Origin: Collimonas arenae | Lineage (GTDB): Bacteria > Pseudomonadota > Gammaproteobacteria > Burkholderiales > Burkholderiaceae_D | Reading direction: 5' to 3' | Assembly (NCBI RefSeq): GCF_000786695.1 | Contig: NZ_CP009962.1 | Span: 5,518,001-5,582,000, forward strand | DNA: 64,000 bases | Part shown: in pieces, positions 37,573-46,459 of the stretch | Layout of the letters: every line of letters starts with the position of its first letter | Numbering within the stretch: the first letter of the stretch is position 1 | Notes under the pieces: model-generated | Seen by the model: only the letters and a program-made list of their open reading frames with translations | Database searches by the model: none | Told to the model about the DNA's origin: nothing | Translations under genes and position numbers: made by a program

Positions 37573-40500
37573 TTACGCTTGCAAAGTCATCAGGCTGGCA
37601 TTGCCGCCGGCGGCCGTGGTGTTGACGCAGACAGCACGTTCGGCGAGCAAGCGCCATAGCGGAATCGAAGCGTATTCCGAGGTTTCCAGCAAAGGCACCA
37701 GCGCGCCGGATCTTTCACTCAGCGCCGTCAGCAAAGGACGCAAGCGCAAGGTGCCTGCGCCGTCCACCAGGGCCAGTTGCAGGCGCAAGGAGTGGCCGTC
37801 GGCGTCGAGCGTGTCGACCATACGGATGGACGCGCGCACCGATTTCGGCAAACCGTCCGGTATCATCGCCGCAGACGTCTTTTCGACGACGGGGAAATTA
37901 CCGGTGGCAAACACCGCAGCCAGTTGATTCAGCATGGCGCCGACATTATCTGCGCTGCACAGAATTGCACCACGCGGCGCAAACGACAGGCTGTTGCGTT
38001 CGCCCGTCGGGCCAGGCAACACCAGCGAAGTGCCGAGCCAACTGGCGTGCATGTATTCTTCGCCGAGCGCCGCAATCCGCTGATGACCGTGGGTCTTGGC
38101 CCAGCCCAGCAAGGCTTGCAGGACCGGCGTGTCGATGGTTGCATCGGCATTCGGCGCATGAATCGTGTGCGCTCCCAGCGACACCGAAGGATTGCGCTGC
38201 AGGCGCTTCAGGTAAAGCGGGCCGCCAGCCTTGGGGCCGGTGCCGGATTTTCCTTCGCCGCCGAACGGCTGCACGCCGACCACCGCGCCGACGATATTCC
38301 GGTTCACATAAATATTGCCGACGTGGGCGTGGCCGACGATGTAATCGATGGTTTCATCGATACGCGAATGGATGCCCAGCGTCAGGCCGTAACCGCTGCC
38401 GTTGATCGCCTCGATCAGTTGCGGCAGTTCATTGCGGGCGTAACGCAGCACGTGCAATACCGGGCCGAATACTTCGCGTTTCAGTTCCGACATCGAACCG
38501 ATTTCGATCAGCGTTGGCGCCACAAAAGTGCCATTGGCTTGCTCTGGCGGCAGCGGCAACTGGAAAAAATTCTTGGCGGTGCTGCGCATTTTTTCGATGT
38601 GCGCCAGCAATTGACCTTGTGCTTCGGCATCGATCACCGGCCCGATATCCGTCACCAGGCGATCCGGATTGCCAACCCGCAGTTCCTGCATGGCGCCCTT
38701 GAGCATATGCAAGGTGCGGTCGGCGATATCGTTTTGCAGGCACAGCACGCGCAACGCCGAGCAACGCTGGCCTGCGCTGTCGAAGGCCGAACTCAGCACG
38801 TCTTGCACCACTTGTTCCGGCAAGGCGCTGGAATCCATGATCAAGGCGTTCTGGCCACCCGTCTCAGCGATCAGCGGCAAGTCCACCGACTCTTCCAAAG
38901 CGCGTTTTGCCAGTGTGCGGTTGATGATCTGCGCGACTTCCGTCGAGCCGGTAAAGATCACGCCCTTGACGCGTGGATCGGCCGTCAGCGTGGCGCCGAC
39001 GGTATCGCCCTGTCCCGGTAAAAATTGCAAAGCCGCATGCGGCACGCCCGCTTCATGCATCAGTTGCACCGCACGTGCGGCGATCAGCGGGGTTTGTTCC
39101 GCTGGCTTGGCCAGCACCACATTCCCTGCCGCCAGCGCAGCGCTGACTTCACCTACAAAAATCGCCAGCGGGAAATTCCACGGGCTGATGCAGACGACCG
39201 GCCCCAGCGCCAGCGCATTTTGCGTGTGGCGGACCTGCGCCGCGTAATAGCGTAGAAAATCAACCGCTTCGCGCACTTCGGCGATGGCGTTAGGCAGCGA
39301 TTTCCCTGCCTCCCGGATGGCCAGTGCAATCAGTTCCATCTGATGTTCTTCAAACAGCGCTGCCGAACAATCGAGTTTTTCGGCGCGCTCCGCCGGCGGC
39401 AGGGTTTGCCAATCCATGGCGTAGACGCTGGCCGCATACAGGGCTTTATCGACATCGCCGACGCTGGCTTCGACTACACTGCCGACTACATCGCGATGAT
39501 CCGCCGGATTCAGCACCGGACGTGCGGACTGATCGTAGGTTTGCGGATCGCTCAACAATGGCGTGACATGCCATTGCTGCTGGCCGAAAACGCTGAAAGC
39601 GCTATCGACCTGGCGCAATACTTCTTCGTTGCTCAAATCAAGACCGGCCGAATTCTTGCGTTCCGCGCCAAACATCGCAGGCGGCAGGGAAATCTGTGGA
39701 TGCGGCTCGCCGCCCAGTTGCTGTGCGGCTTGCAGCGGATCGGCGATCAGTGAATCGATCGAGACATTTTCATCGACGATCTGGTTGACGAAGGAAGAGT
39801 TGGCGCCGTTTTCCAGCAAGCGGCGCACCAGATAGGCCAGCAAGGTTTGATGTGAACCGACCGGCGCATAAATCCGGCATGGCTTGTCCAGCATGTCTTT
39901 TCCGACTACCTGGTCGTACAAGGTTTCACCCATGCCGTGCAGGCACTGGAACTCATAATCTGTGATGTTTTTTTCCTTGGCCCAGCTATAGATGGTCGCC
40001 AGCGTATGTGCGTTGTGCGTTGCAAACTGCGGATAGATCACATCGGTGGACGCCAGCAATTTCTGCGCGCAAGTCAGGTAAGAAACGTCGGTGTAAACCT
40101 TGCGTGTATAGACAGGGAAGCCAGGCAGGCCGTCGACTTGCGCACGCTTGATTTCAGAATCCCAATACGCGCCCTTGACCAGCCGCACCATGAACTTGCG
40201 GCCGCTGCGGCGCGCCAGGTCGACCAGGTAATCGATTACAAAAGGACAGCGTTTCTGATACCCCTGCACCACGAAACCGATACCCTCGAAGCCGGCCAGA
40301 TCGGCATCGAAGGCCAGCGCTTCCATCAGGTCCAGCGACAGTTCCAGGCGGTCCGCTTCTTCGGCGTCGATGTTGAGGCCGATGTTGTATTGCTTGGCCA
40401 GCAGCAGCAACTGCTTCAGGCGCGGCAACAGTTCTTGCATGGTGCGTTGGCGTTGCGCGCGCGAATAGCGCGGATGCAGCGCTGACAGCTTGACCGAGAT

Positions 40501-41301
40501 GCCTGGCCCCTGCTTGATGCCGCGTCCGGCCGAGGCCTTGCCGATGGCATGGATCGCATCTTCATAAGAACGGTAGTAAGCCGCCGCATCTTCTTCGGTC
40601 AGCGCCGCTTCGCCCAGCATGTCGTACGAATAGCGATAGCCGCGCTTTTCGTTGTCGCGGCTGTTGCTCAAGGCTTCGGCGATGGTCTGGCCAGTGACGA
40701 ACTGGTTGCCTAGCATACGCATGGCAACATCGACACCTTTGCGAATCAGCGGCTCGCCGCCGCGGCCGATCAGTTTGGTCAGCGCCGAACCCAGCCCGCT
40801 TTCGCTATTGGTGGAGACCAGCTTGCCGGTAATCAGCAAGCCCCAGGTAGCTGCATTGACGAACAGCGATGGCGATTCACCCAGATGGCTACGCCAGTCG
40901 CCCTTGCTGATCTTGTCGGCGATCAGACGGTCGGCGGTTTGGTGATCGGGAATGCGCAACAGGGCTTCTGCCAGGCACATCAAGGCCACGCCTTCTTCCG
41001 ACGACAGTGAAAACTCATGCATCAAGGCGTCCACGCCCGATGCGCGTGTGCGCTTTTCACGTACTGCCTGCACCAGCTTGCGCGCCAGCGCCTGGCTGGC
41101 GGCATACGAACTGGCGCTGGTCTGCACTTGCGACAGCAGCCATTGCACGGCCAGCGTTTCGTCGCGGCGATAAGCAGCGGTAATGGCGGCGCGCAGCGGC
41201 GTGGCGTCGGCCATCATCTCGGCGTGGAAAGCGGTGAAGGCGGTGCTGAATGGTGAGGGAGTACTGCTGGACGGCTGGGATGCGGGCTGTAGCGGCGGCA
41301 T
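37573..41301 (-). CDS. putA: Bifunctional proline dehydrogenase / P5C dehydrogenase PutA
   Basis: A 1242-residue enzyme that oxidises proline to glutamate. The proline dehydrogenase barrel spans about residues 130-490 (ISVKLSALHPRYSRAQ, LVKGAYWDSEIKRAQ, ATHNAHTLATI). The aldehyde dehydrogenase domain follows (VVCISPWNFPLAIFVGEV, ETGGQNALIMDSSALPEQ, catalytic Cys in SAGQRCSALRVL, EVFGPVLHVLRY), and a C-terminal domain completes it. No ribbon-helix-helix DNA-binding segment is seen at the N-terminus, unlike E. coli PutA, so it should not self-regulate. A divergent Lrp/AsnC gene probably does. The first ATG has no strong ribosome-binding site. Confidence 0.95.
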   Translation of the reverse strand: MPPLQPASQPSSSTPSPFSTAFTAFHAEMMADATPLRAAITAAYRRDETLAVQWLLSQVQTSASSYAASQALARKLVQAVREKRTRASGVDALMHEFSLSSEEGVALMCLAEALLRIPDHQTADRLIADKISKGDWRSHLGESPSLFVNAATWGLLITGKLVSTNSESGLGSALTKLIGRGGEPLIRKGVDVAMRMLGNQFVTGQTIAEALSNSRDNEKRGYRYSYDMLGEAALTEEDAAAYYRSYEDAIHAIGKASAGRGIKQGPGISVKLSALHPRYSRAQRQRTMQELLPRLKQLLLLAKQYNIGLNIDAEEADRLELSLDLMEALAFDADLAGFEGIGFVVQGYQKRCPFVIDYLVDLARRSGRKFMVRLVKGAYWDSEIKRAQVDGLPGFPVYTRKVYTDVSYLTCAQKLLASTDVIYPQFATHNAHTLATIYSWAKEKNITDYEFQCLHGMGETLYDQVVGKDMLDKPCRIYAPVGSHQTLLAYLVRRLLENGANSSFVNQIVDENVSIDSLIADPLQAAQQLGGEPHPQISLPPAMFGAERKNSAGLDLSNEEVLRQVDSAFSVFGQQQWHVTPLLSDPQTYDQSARPVLNPADHRDVVGSVVEASVGDVDKALYAASVYAMDWQTLPPAERAEKLDCSAALFEEHQMELIALAIREAGKSLPNAIAEVREAVDFLRYYAAQVRHTQNALALGPVVCISPWNFPLAIFVGEVSAALAAGNVVLAKPAEQTPLIAARAVQLMHEAGVPHAALQFLPGQGDTVGATLTADPRVKGVIFTGSTEVAQIINRTLAKRALEESVDLPLIAETGGQNALIMDSSALPEQVVQDVLSSAFDSAGQRCSALRVLCLQNDIADRTLHMLKGAMQELRVGNPDRLVTDIGPVIDAEAQGQLLAHIEKMRSTAKNFFQLPLPPEQANGTFVAPTLIEIGSMSELKREVFGPVLHVLRYARNELPQLIEAINGSGYGLTLGIHSRIDETIDYIVGHAHVGNIYVNRNIVGAVVGVQPFGGEGKSGTGPKAGGPLYLKRLQRNPSVSLGAHTIHAPNADATIDTPVLQALLGWAKTHGHQRIAALGEEYMHASWLGTSLVLPGPTGERNSLSFAPRGAILCSADNVGAMLNQLAAVFATGNFPVVEKTSAAMIPDGLPKSVRASIRMVDTLDADGHSLRLQLALVDGAGTLRLRPLLTALSERSGALVPLLETSEYASIPLWRLLAERAVCVNTTAAGGNASLMTLQA

Positions 41302-41612
41302 GGCGATTGTCTCGGTAAGGGTATTTGTTTTGTCAACTTGCTATGTTTTCAAGCAAGCTGCCGGCAAGCCGACGCCTGGCGGCAATGCCGGGATTTCCTG
41401 CGCAATGTGTGGCGGGAAATGCAACATCGCCGCCCGGCGTTCAGTTTGCCGGCAAGCATTGCTTTCAATGATTCTTCTAGCCTTCCAGGAAAGCTGAGTT
41501 GTTCGATTGTAGGCGGCATCGGCATGGATTAATTCTGGTAATAATGCCTGCTATCAAAATTTTGTTATTGGTGAGAAAATTTAACCGAATAAAATTTTTC
41601 GGAAGAGTGCGC
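41302..41612. promoter_or_regulatory. putA-lrp divergent control region
   Basis: 311 bp without a gene. Near the regulator it becomes A/T-rich and holds the palindrome CAAAATTTTG (41555-41564) and an inverted repeat CCGAA...TTCGG (41585-41602) whose right arm overlaps the GGAAGAG ribosome-binding site. These suit an Lrp-type protein controlling itself and putA; the binding is inferred. Confidence 0.5.
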
Positions 41613-42071
41613 ATGCTTGACAAGATCAGTAAGAAAATCCTGGCCGAACTGCAAAATGATGGTCGCATCAGCAATGTCGACCTCTCGGCCCGCGTCAACT
41701 TGTCGCCCGCCGCCTGCCTCGAACGCGTGCGCAAGTTGCAGGATGCCGGCTACATCCTGCACTACAGCGCCCAGCTTAATCCGCAGTTGCTGGACGTCGC
41801 GCTGCTGGTGTTCATCGAGGTAGTGCTGGACCGCACCACGCCGGAAGTATTCGAAGCCTTTAGCCAAAGCGTGCAGATCATCCCCGAGGTGCTGGAATGC
41901 CACATGGTGGCCGGCGGTTTCGATTACCTGGTCAAGGCGCGGGTCAAGGACATGAACGCCTACCGCGAATTTCTCGGCAAGTCGCTACTGCAGCTCAAAG
42001 GCGTGCGCGAGACGCATACCTATGCAGTGATGGAAGAGGTCAAGCACACGACCAAATTGCCTATCCGCTGA
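41613..42071 (+). CDS. Lrp/AsnC-family regulator, probable putA activator
   Basis: A 152-residue protein. N-terminal helix-turn-helix: DKISKKILAELQNDGRISNVDLSARVNLSPAACLERVRKL (residues about 3-42, by limits). C-terminal RAM domain with EVLECHMVAGGFDYLVKARV and LKGVRETHTYAVMEEVK. The start is placed at MLDKISKK (41613), preceded by GGAAGAG. The frame is open upstream to 41499 but would add an improbable segment. Divergence from a putA lacking its own DNA-binding domain makes it the likely proline-responsive regulator. Confidence 0.9.
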   Translation: MLDKISKKILAELQNDGRISNVDLSARVNLSPAACLERVRKLQDAGYILHYSAQLNPQLLDVALLVFIEVVLDRTTPEVFEAFSQSVQIIPEVLECHMVAGGFDYLVKARVKDMNAYREFLGKSLLQLKGVRETHTYAVMEEVKHTTKLPIR

Positions 42072-42115
42072 AACGCGGCGAACAATCTACCAGAGCATGA
42101 TAAGTGAGAACCACA

Positions 42116-42427
42116 ATGAATCGACTGATATTGGCGGCGGCATGTTTCGCCGCCCTGCAAGGATGTGCCAACATGGCTGACCCGGCCCCGGCTCCCCAAT
42201 CCGACCCGCACGCGGTTAATTCAGCTGAAGGATGTGCGGCGGACAAACAAGATGACAATGCGCTGATCGGCAAGACCGAACAGCAGGCCATTGCGCAGCT
42301 GAGCGGATGCCTATGGCGCATCGGCGAGCGTGATGGCGAGCAGTTTGCAGGGACAATGGATTACCGGGAAGCGCGGCGGACCTTGGGTATCGCCGCCGGC
42401 AAGGTGATCTGGGTGCGGCGCGGTTGA
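42116..42427 (+). CDS. Small lipoprotein with peptidase-inhibitor I78-like domain
   Basis: A 103-residue protein. The signal MNRLILAAACFAALQGC ends in a lipobox (LQGC), so it should be lipid-anchored. The mature part GKTEQQAIAQL, then RIGERDGEQFAGTMDYREARRTLG (residues about 67-90), resembles the I78 serine-protease inhibitor family, whose mark is a TMDY-type strand after a charged turn. The start at ATG 42116 is chosen over GTG 42104 because the signal peptide begins there. The family call is by eye, so moderate. It is followed 15 bp on by another small lipoprotein gene. Confidence 0.65.
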   Translation: MNRLILAAACFAALQGCANMADPAPAPQSDPHAVNSAEGCAADKQDDNALIGKTEQQAIAQLSGCLWRIGERDGEQFAGTMDYREARRTLGIAAGKVIWVRRG

Positions 42428-42442
42428 TTATCTGGGGTGACG

Positions 42443-42622
42443 ATGAGAATATTATTTTTGGTACCGGCTGTGCTCGTGACTGTTCTGATGACAGCCTGCA
42501 CAAGCCCGCCGCCAGCTGCCATGCCAGGCAGCGACCGCGATGCGCATGGGTGTATTCCTTCTGCCGGATACCAGTGGGATGAAGCGCAACAGCAATGCGT
42601 CAGGCCGTGGGAAAAGAAATAA
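42443..42622 (+). CDS. Very small lipoprotein with a GCIPSAGYQWDE motif
   Basis: A 59-residue protein. Signal MRILFLVPAVLVTVLMTAC with lipobox MTAC, then a short Pro-rich link and the cysteine-containing motif GCIPSAGYQWDEAQQQCV, ending RPWEKK. Two cysteines may form a disulfide. I have seen similar motifs in small hypothetical lipoproteins often beside I78 proteins, which agrees with the neighbour here; the function is unknown. GGGGTG precedes ATG 42443. The gene is probably co-transcribed with the previous one. A TGGCCAAG / CTTGGCCA inverted repeat (42645-42667) lies downstream. Confidence 0.7.
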   Translation: MRILFLVPAVLVTVLMTACTSPPPAAMPGSDRDAHGCIPSAGYQWDEAQQQCVRPWEKK

Positions 42623-42675
42623 CCGCAGGTCTTGTTATCGCGGATGGCCAAGACAGGCGCTTGGCCAATATGGCG

Positions 42676-44802
42676 CTACTGACTAGAGCTTGAGCGCAGC
42701 GCTAATCCGGTCAAGCCGAGTCCCAGGTTGCGGCTGTCGGCACTTAAACCCAGGGAAGCAGGAGAAACCGGGTTTTCCATTTCAAATTCGATCTTGAGCA
42801 GACCTTTGCTCTTCGCAACCAGGTCACCAGGAATCTTTACCGTTCGCACACTGTCGGCTGCATCAAGGGGGTATTGATATTTGAATGTACCAAGTTTCTG
42901 GTCATTGACGAAAACAAGGACATTCAATGTTTGATGCGTCGGTACAAGAAAAGCACGAGAGTTGAATTCAAGGTCGATGGCGCTGCCCTCGGCAGCCGCA
43001 ACCCGCATGATTAAACTGGCGGTTCGCGCACCAGTCCATCTGCCCCAATCCTCGGCCGGCGACCAGCCATCCAGGATAAATTTCTCACCTGTGCCATCTT
43101 TTGAAAATGAAACTGCTTCCCCAAATTGGTAGCCGGCCGTTTCGGAGAGATAATTTATTTCTCCCGGAGTGAGCCATTTATTATTGCCGATATCGTATTC
43201 GCAGACGCCCTGCAGATTGTGACTACTGACATAGTTTCCCACGCGATAAACATACATGGGCCTGTCTTCAAATATCCAGTCCGGCGGATTGAAGGTGGCA
43301 AAACCATTCAGCGTCGGGATGCCGAACGTATCTGAAAGCAGCATCGCTTGCACATTCTGTCCATACAAACTCGAAATGAAATCGCCTGATTTTGGCACCG
43401 GGTTGGTGACAAAAAAGGAAGTGCATTCCTTGGAAGACGGCGCCGCGTTGTTCACCATTGCCATGTGTTTTTTTACTTCCAGGCCGACTTCCTTGTGCAC
43501 ATTAATCTGGCCGAGACAAACCAGCGATAGCAAGGCGAAGATTGGCATCCTGAATTTTTTAAACAGCGTCCATAGGTTGGAAAAATATACCGCGATCAAA
43601 ATGGAGACTGGGAATGCCAGGAAAATATAGAACCTGGCAATGACACGCAAGCCGCGGCCCCCTGGGACCAATGAACGAACGAAGAACCACAGCGAATGAC
43701 CCGAAAACGAGAGCGGTAGCAGCATTGCAAGCAAGGTTGCGCAAGCGAGGACCTTGAACCAGCGCGGACTAGCGCTGGTTTTTTTTAAAATCAGGCTAAA
43801 GATGATGAATATGGCCAGTATAAAGACATCCGGGGTGAACCCGACTTGATATTCTCCAGGCCGCCACATTCCCGGAAAACGGTTGTCGATAAATTCAAAG
43901 AGCCGCCCCCACAGCAAACTGCCTTTGCCGTAGTTAAGAATATCAAGATAGTGAAGACTGTAAAAAATCTGACTGTCATAACCTTGACCTCCCGTCTCCT
44001 TTAATTTTGGCAAATAGACGTACAGAAAAGGGGCTATCGCGAACAGGAAAATCGACGCAATCAAAACAATTTGCCATTTCGAAGAAAGGGCGAGATTGAA
44101 AAATGTCTTCATCTTCCCGAAATCAAAATAAGCATAGAAAATGATGCAAATTATTAAAAACAGTCCAAAAAACCAGGCCATGTAAAAGCCTGTGATCAGC
44201 ATGGCGCCATACAGCAAGGAAAACGCTGTGCTGTACAAAAGCATGGCTTTCCGCTTGCTTGAAAAAACGCTTTGCACGGTTTCAAGCAAAAGAAAAGCCA
44301 GCAATGGTAAAAACGCGACGCTGAACAATTGCGCATGTTCAGCACGTGCAGATGAACTGAGAAACAAAGTGAACAACGCAGCGCCCAACAGCGCGATGAT
44401 ATTTTTTTGTTGCAGCCGCCCCAGCAGAGTCGCCATTGAAAGAAAGCCGATGGCCTTGACGGTCATGTGCACCAATTCCTGAGTGACCAGCAGATCGAAT
44501 CCCAACAGACGATATGGAATCCCAATTACTCCATAAAGAAAGTAGCCATCGTTATATCCAAGAATGTCTTGGTAAGGGTAAAAATACAGAGGCTGGTTCC
44601 AGGCCTGGTTGAATTCAAAAACGCGATACCAGTGGGACACCAGAACTGCTTCAATCACGGCGTCGTAATCGCCGCCAAAAATCCAGGAAAAATGGGAATT
44701 TATTTGTTGATAGAAGAAAAAATAGATAGATAGCATGCCGATGGCTATCAAGAAGAAGTAATAGCTCGTACTTTGCGTGGCGGGCTCTATTTTTTTTATC
44801 AT
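42676..44802 (-). CDS. Polytopic membrane protein, glycosyltransferase GT-C-like, function unknown
   Basis: A 708-residue protein. Residues about 15-440 hold some ten to twelve hydrophobic segments. FGGDYDAVIEAVLVSHWYRV in the first periplasmic loop carries acidic residues placed as in GT-C glycosyltransferases. The last 270 residues are soluble, beginning after NVHKEVGLEVKKHMA, and contain Trp-rich and beta-like stretches (WSPAEDWGRWTGARTAS). A role in transferring sugars or in surface polymer assembly is a guess from topology. The gene is visibly richer in A/T than its neighbours, which suggests transfer. No ribosome-binding site is clear before ATG 44802. Confidence 0.7.
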   Translation of the reverse strand: MIKKIEPATQSTSYYFFLIAIGMLSIYFFFYQQINSHFSWIFGGDYDAVIEAVLVSHWYRVFEFNQAWNQPLYFYPYQDILGYNDGYFLYGVIGIPYRLLGFDLLVTQELVHMTVKAIGFLSMATLLGRLQQKNIIALLGAALFTLFLSSSARAEHAQLFSVAFLPLLAFLLLETVQSVFSSKRKAMLLYSTAFSLLYGAMLITGFYMAWFFGLFLIICIIFYAYFDFGKMKTFFNLALSSKWQIVLIASIFLFAIAPFLYVYLPKLKETGGQGYDSQIFYSLHYLDILNYGKGSLLWGRLFEFIDNRFPGMWRPGEYQVGFTPDVFILAIFIIFSLILKKTSASPRWFKVLACATLLAMLLPLSFSGHSLWFFVRSLVPGGRGLRVIARFYIFLAFPVSILIAVYFSNLWTLFKKFRMPIFALLSLVCLGQINVHKEVGLEVKKHMAMVNNAAPSSKECTSFFVTNPVPKSGDFISSLYGQNVQAMLLSDTFGIPTLNGFATFNPPDWIFEDRPMYVYRVGNYVSSHNLQGVCEYDIGNNKWLTPGEINYLSETAGYQFGEAVSFSKDGTGEKFILDGWSPAEDWGRWTGARTASLIMRVAAAEGSAIDLEFNSRAFLVPTHQTLNVLVFVNDQKLGTFKYQYPLDAADSVRTVKIPGDLVAKSKGLLKIEFEMENPVSPASLGLSADSRNLGLGLTGLALRSSSSQ

Positions 44803-44812
44803 TATTCAAATT

Positions 44813-45019
44813 TTATTTAAAGAAATCGATTGTGACGTACCCGGAATGGAACGCCTCAGCCAATCTGATCCATTCGGGAGTTTTGTGGCCGTGACCAAGC
44901 TTGTACATTTCTTCGTCGGTTGAATTATAGGCCGAGTATAGACCGAGGAATGTTGACCACATCCATGGCAATTCACCGGATATGAAAATGGCGACGACGG
45001 AGAACACCGACGTCGCCAC
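44813..45019 (-). CDS. Small unknown protein downstream of the LacI-type gene
   Basis: A 68-residue open frame beginning at GTG 45019, in the same reading frame as the LacI gene but after its TGA stop. The protein-like sequence begins with a hydrophobic stretch (VFSVVAIFISGELPWMW) and ends HGHKTPEWIRLAEAFHSGYV. AGGAG occurs 16 bases before the start, too far to be convincing. It may be a real small membrane protein, or a leftover of a longer one, between the LacI gene and the membrane protein. No family is recognised. Confidence 0.35.
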   Translation of the reverse strand: MATSVFSVVAIFISGELPWMWSTFLGLYSAYNSTDEEMYKLGHGHKTPEWIRLAEAFHSGYVTIDFFK

Positions 45020-45046
45020 TGCTTTTTCAGGAACGCTCCTGCCCGC

Positions 45047-46081
45047 TCAGGTACTGCTACGTATCGCCAGCCGGAAGCCGAGATCGACGCTGGTTTTTTC
45101 CACGGCTTCACGCCTGAGCATCTTGATCAGCAATTGCGCCGCAGTGAAGCCGATGTCGTAGCGTGGCGTGACGATAGTGGTGATGCCCGGATTAGCGTAG
45201 GCCGACCAGGGCAAGTCGTTGAAGCCGGCGATCGCCATCTGGCCCGGGACTGACAGGCCGCGGCGCTGGCATTCAAACAGCACGCCAAGCGCCAAGTCGT
45301 CATTGCAGCAAAAAACCGCATCGCAATCAGGCGTCTGTTGCAAGATCTGGCCCAGCATCTTGGTGCCGAGTTCGACTGTCGACGGCGCAGGCGTCAGGAC
45401 TTCTATGCTGTCGTTCAGGCCGGCTTCGGCCAGCGCCCGGCGATAGCCGTGGCGCCGTTTCATCATGCGCGGATCGAGCTGGGCACCGAGAAAACCCGGG
45501 CGGCGGTAGCCGCGCTCAATCAGATGGCGGGCGATGCTGTAGCCGGCCTCTTCATGCGAAAAGCCCACCGCGACATCGCAACCTTCAGGATTGATGTCGA
45601 ACATGCGCACTGCCGGCACATTGTGCGTCGCCAGTTGTTCGCGTAGCGTATCTTGCTGCTCTATCCCGCTCAACAGGAAACCATCCGGCGCGTGCGCCAG
45701 GTAGGTACTGATCAACTGGCTCTCCTTGTCCGGCGAATAACCGCTTTCACCGATCAGGAATTTATAACCATGCTGGTTCAAGCTGTCGCGAATCCCGGTC
45801 AAGGTTTCGACGAACACCGAATTGCTGAGCGATGGCACGATGACGCCGATCACCTGCGATTTAGCCGAGGCAAGCGTACTGGCGGCCTGGTTCGGTACGT
45901 AGCCGAGTTGCTTGATCGCGGCGGTAATCCGCTCGCGCGCTTCCAATTGCACCAGCGTCGGCGTTTTCAGTGCCCGCGATACTGTCATCGGGCTGACCCG
46001 CGCCAGGCGTGCGACATCGACGATTGTTACCCTGCCGCTAGCGCGGCTATGACGTGGTTGTTTGAGTTCCGGACTGTTCAT
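45047..46081 (-). CDS. LacI-family repressor, probably gluconate-responsive
   Basis: A 344-residue regulator. Helix-turn-helix at the N-terminus: VTIVDVARLARVSPMTVSRAL, then the hinge with LGYVPNQAASTLAS and the sugar-binding core (IGVIVPSLSNSVFVETLTGI, DAVFCCNDDLALG, AIAGFNDLPWSAYANP). It has the build of GntR-type LacI proteins. It is divergent from an FGGY gluconokinase gene with a perfect LacI-type operator between them, which supports gluconate or a related sugar acid as inducer. Confidence 0.9.
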   Translation of the reverse strand: MNSPELKQPRHSRASGRVTIVDVARLARVSPMTVSRALKTPTLVQLEARERITAAIKQLGYVPNQAASTLASAKSQVIGVIVPSLSNSVFVETLTGIRDSLNQHGYKFLIGESGYSPDKESQLISTYLAHAPDGFLLSGIEQQDTLREQLATHNVPAVRMFDINPEGCDVAVGFSHEEAGYSIARHLIERGYRRPGFLGAQLDPRMMKRRHGYRRALAEAGLNDSIEVLTPAPSTVELGTKMLGQILQQTPDCDAVFCCNDDLALGVLFECQRRGLSVPGQMAIAGFNDLPWSAYANPGITTIVTPRYDIGFTAAQLLIKMLRREAVEKTSVDLGFRLAIRSST

Positions 46082-46459
46082 TGGACAATGGAATGGTTGT
46101 GGTCTCTATGCACTTGGTCGTTTGCCTGAGGCTATTTTGTTTTACTTGTTTTCGGCAGACCGGCTTGACAGCGGCATCGGCAGCGAAATCTTGTCCGTTT
46201 AACTAGAACGTCCAATGTTACACGCAAGCCGCGTTTGATAGTTATGGTTTCCTTGGAGTAAGGATACTATCTGCTCCAGTAGCTTAGCTTCAGATTTACT
46301 TGAAGATACAATGTTAGCGCTAACATGTGTTGTATCATCTCGCTTCGGCAAGTACTGCACAAGTACTAGAATAGACGGCTGAAGCTGATCCAAAACCCGA
46401 TCCAAAGCCAGTTCCGCAGCAGCCGTCTCGTCAATGATTCATCGATTAAGAGGACGTTC
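46082..46459. other. Divergent region between the LacI-type gene and gntK
   Basis: 378 bp without a gene. It holds the perfect operator at 46311-46326, a half-matching ATGTTACACGCAA near 46212, and the direct repeat AAGTACT (46350 and 46361), with TAGAAT at 46367-46372 as a possible -10 for gntK. The leader is long for a simple sugar kinase. Confidence 0.45.
46311..46326. promoter_or_regulatory. Perfect LacI-family operator
   Basis: ATGTTAGCGCTAACAT, a fully symmetric 16-mer with the CG-centred half sites typical of LacI-family repressors and close to the E. coli GntR operator ATGTTACCGGTAACAT. It lies 134 bp upstream of gntK and 230 bp upstream of the repressor gene. Confidence 0.85.

Noticed and set aside
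42645..42667. TGGCCAAG / CTTGGCCA inverted repeat as a terminator
   Set aside because: The stem is perfect but no T run follows in either direction, so it is noted only with the neighbouring gene.
44806..45111. 101-codon frame overlapping the end of the LacI-type gene
   Set aside because: Overlaps the LacI coding end in another frame and has shadow-like composition.
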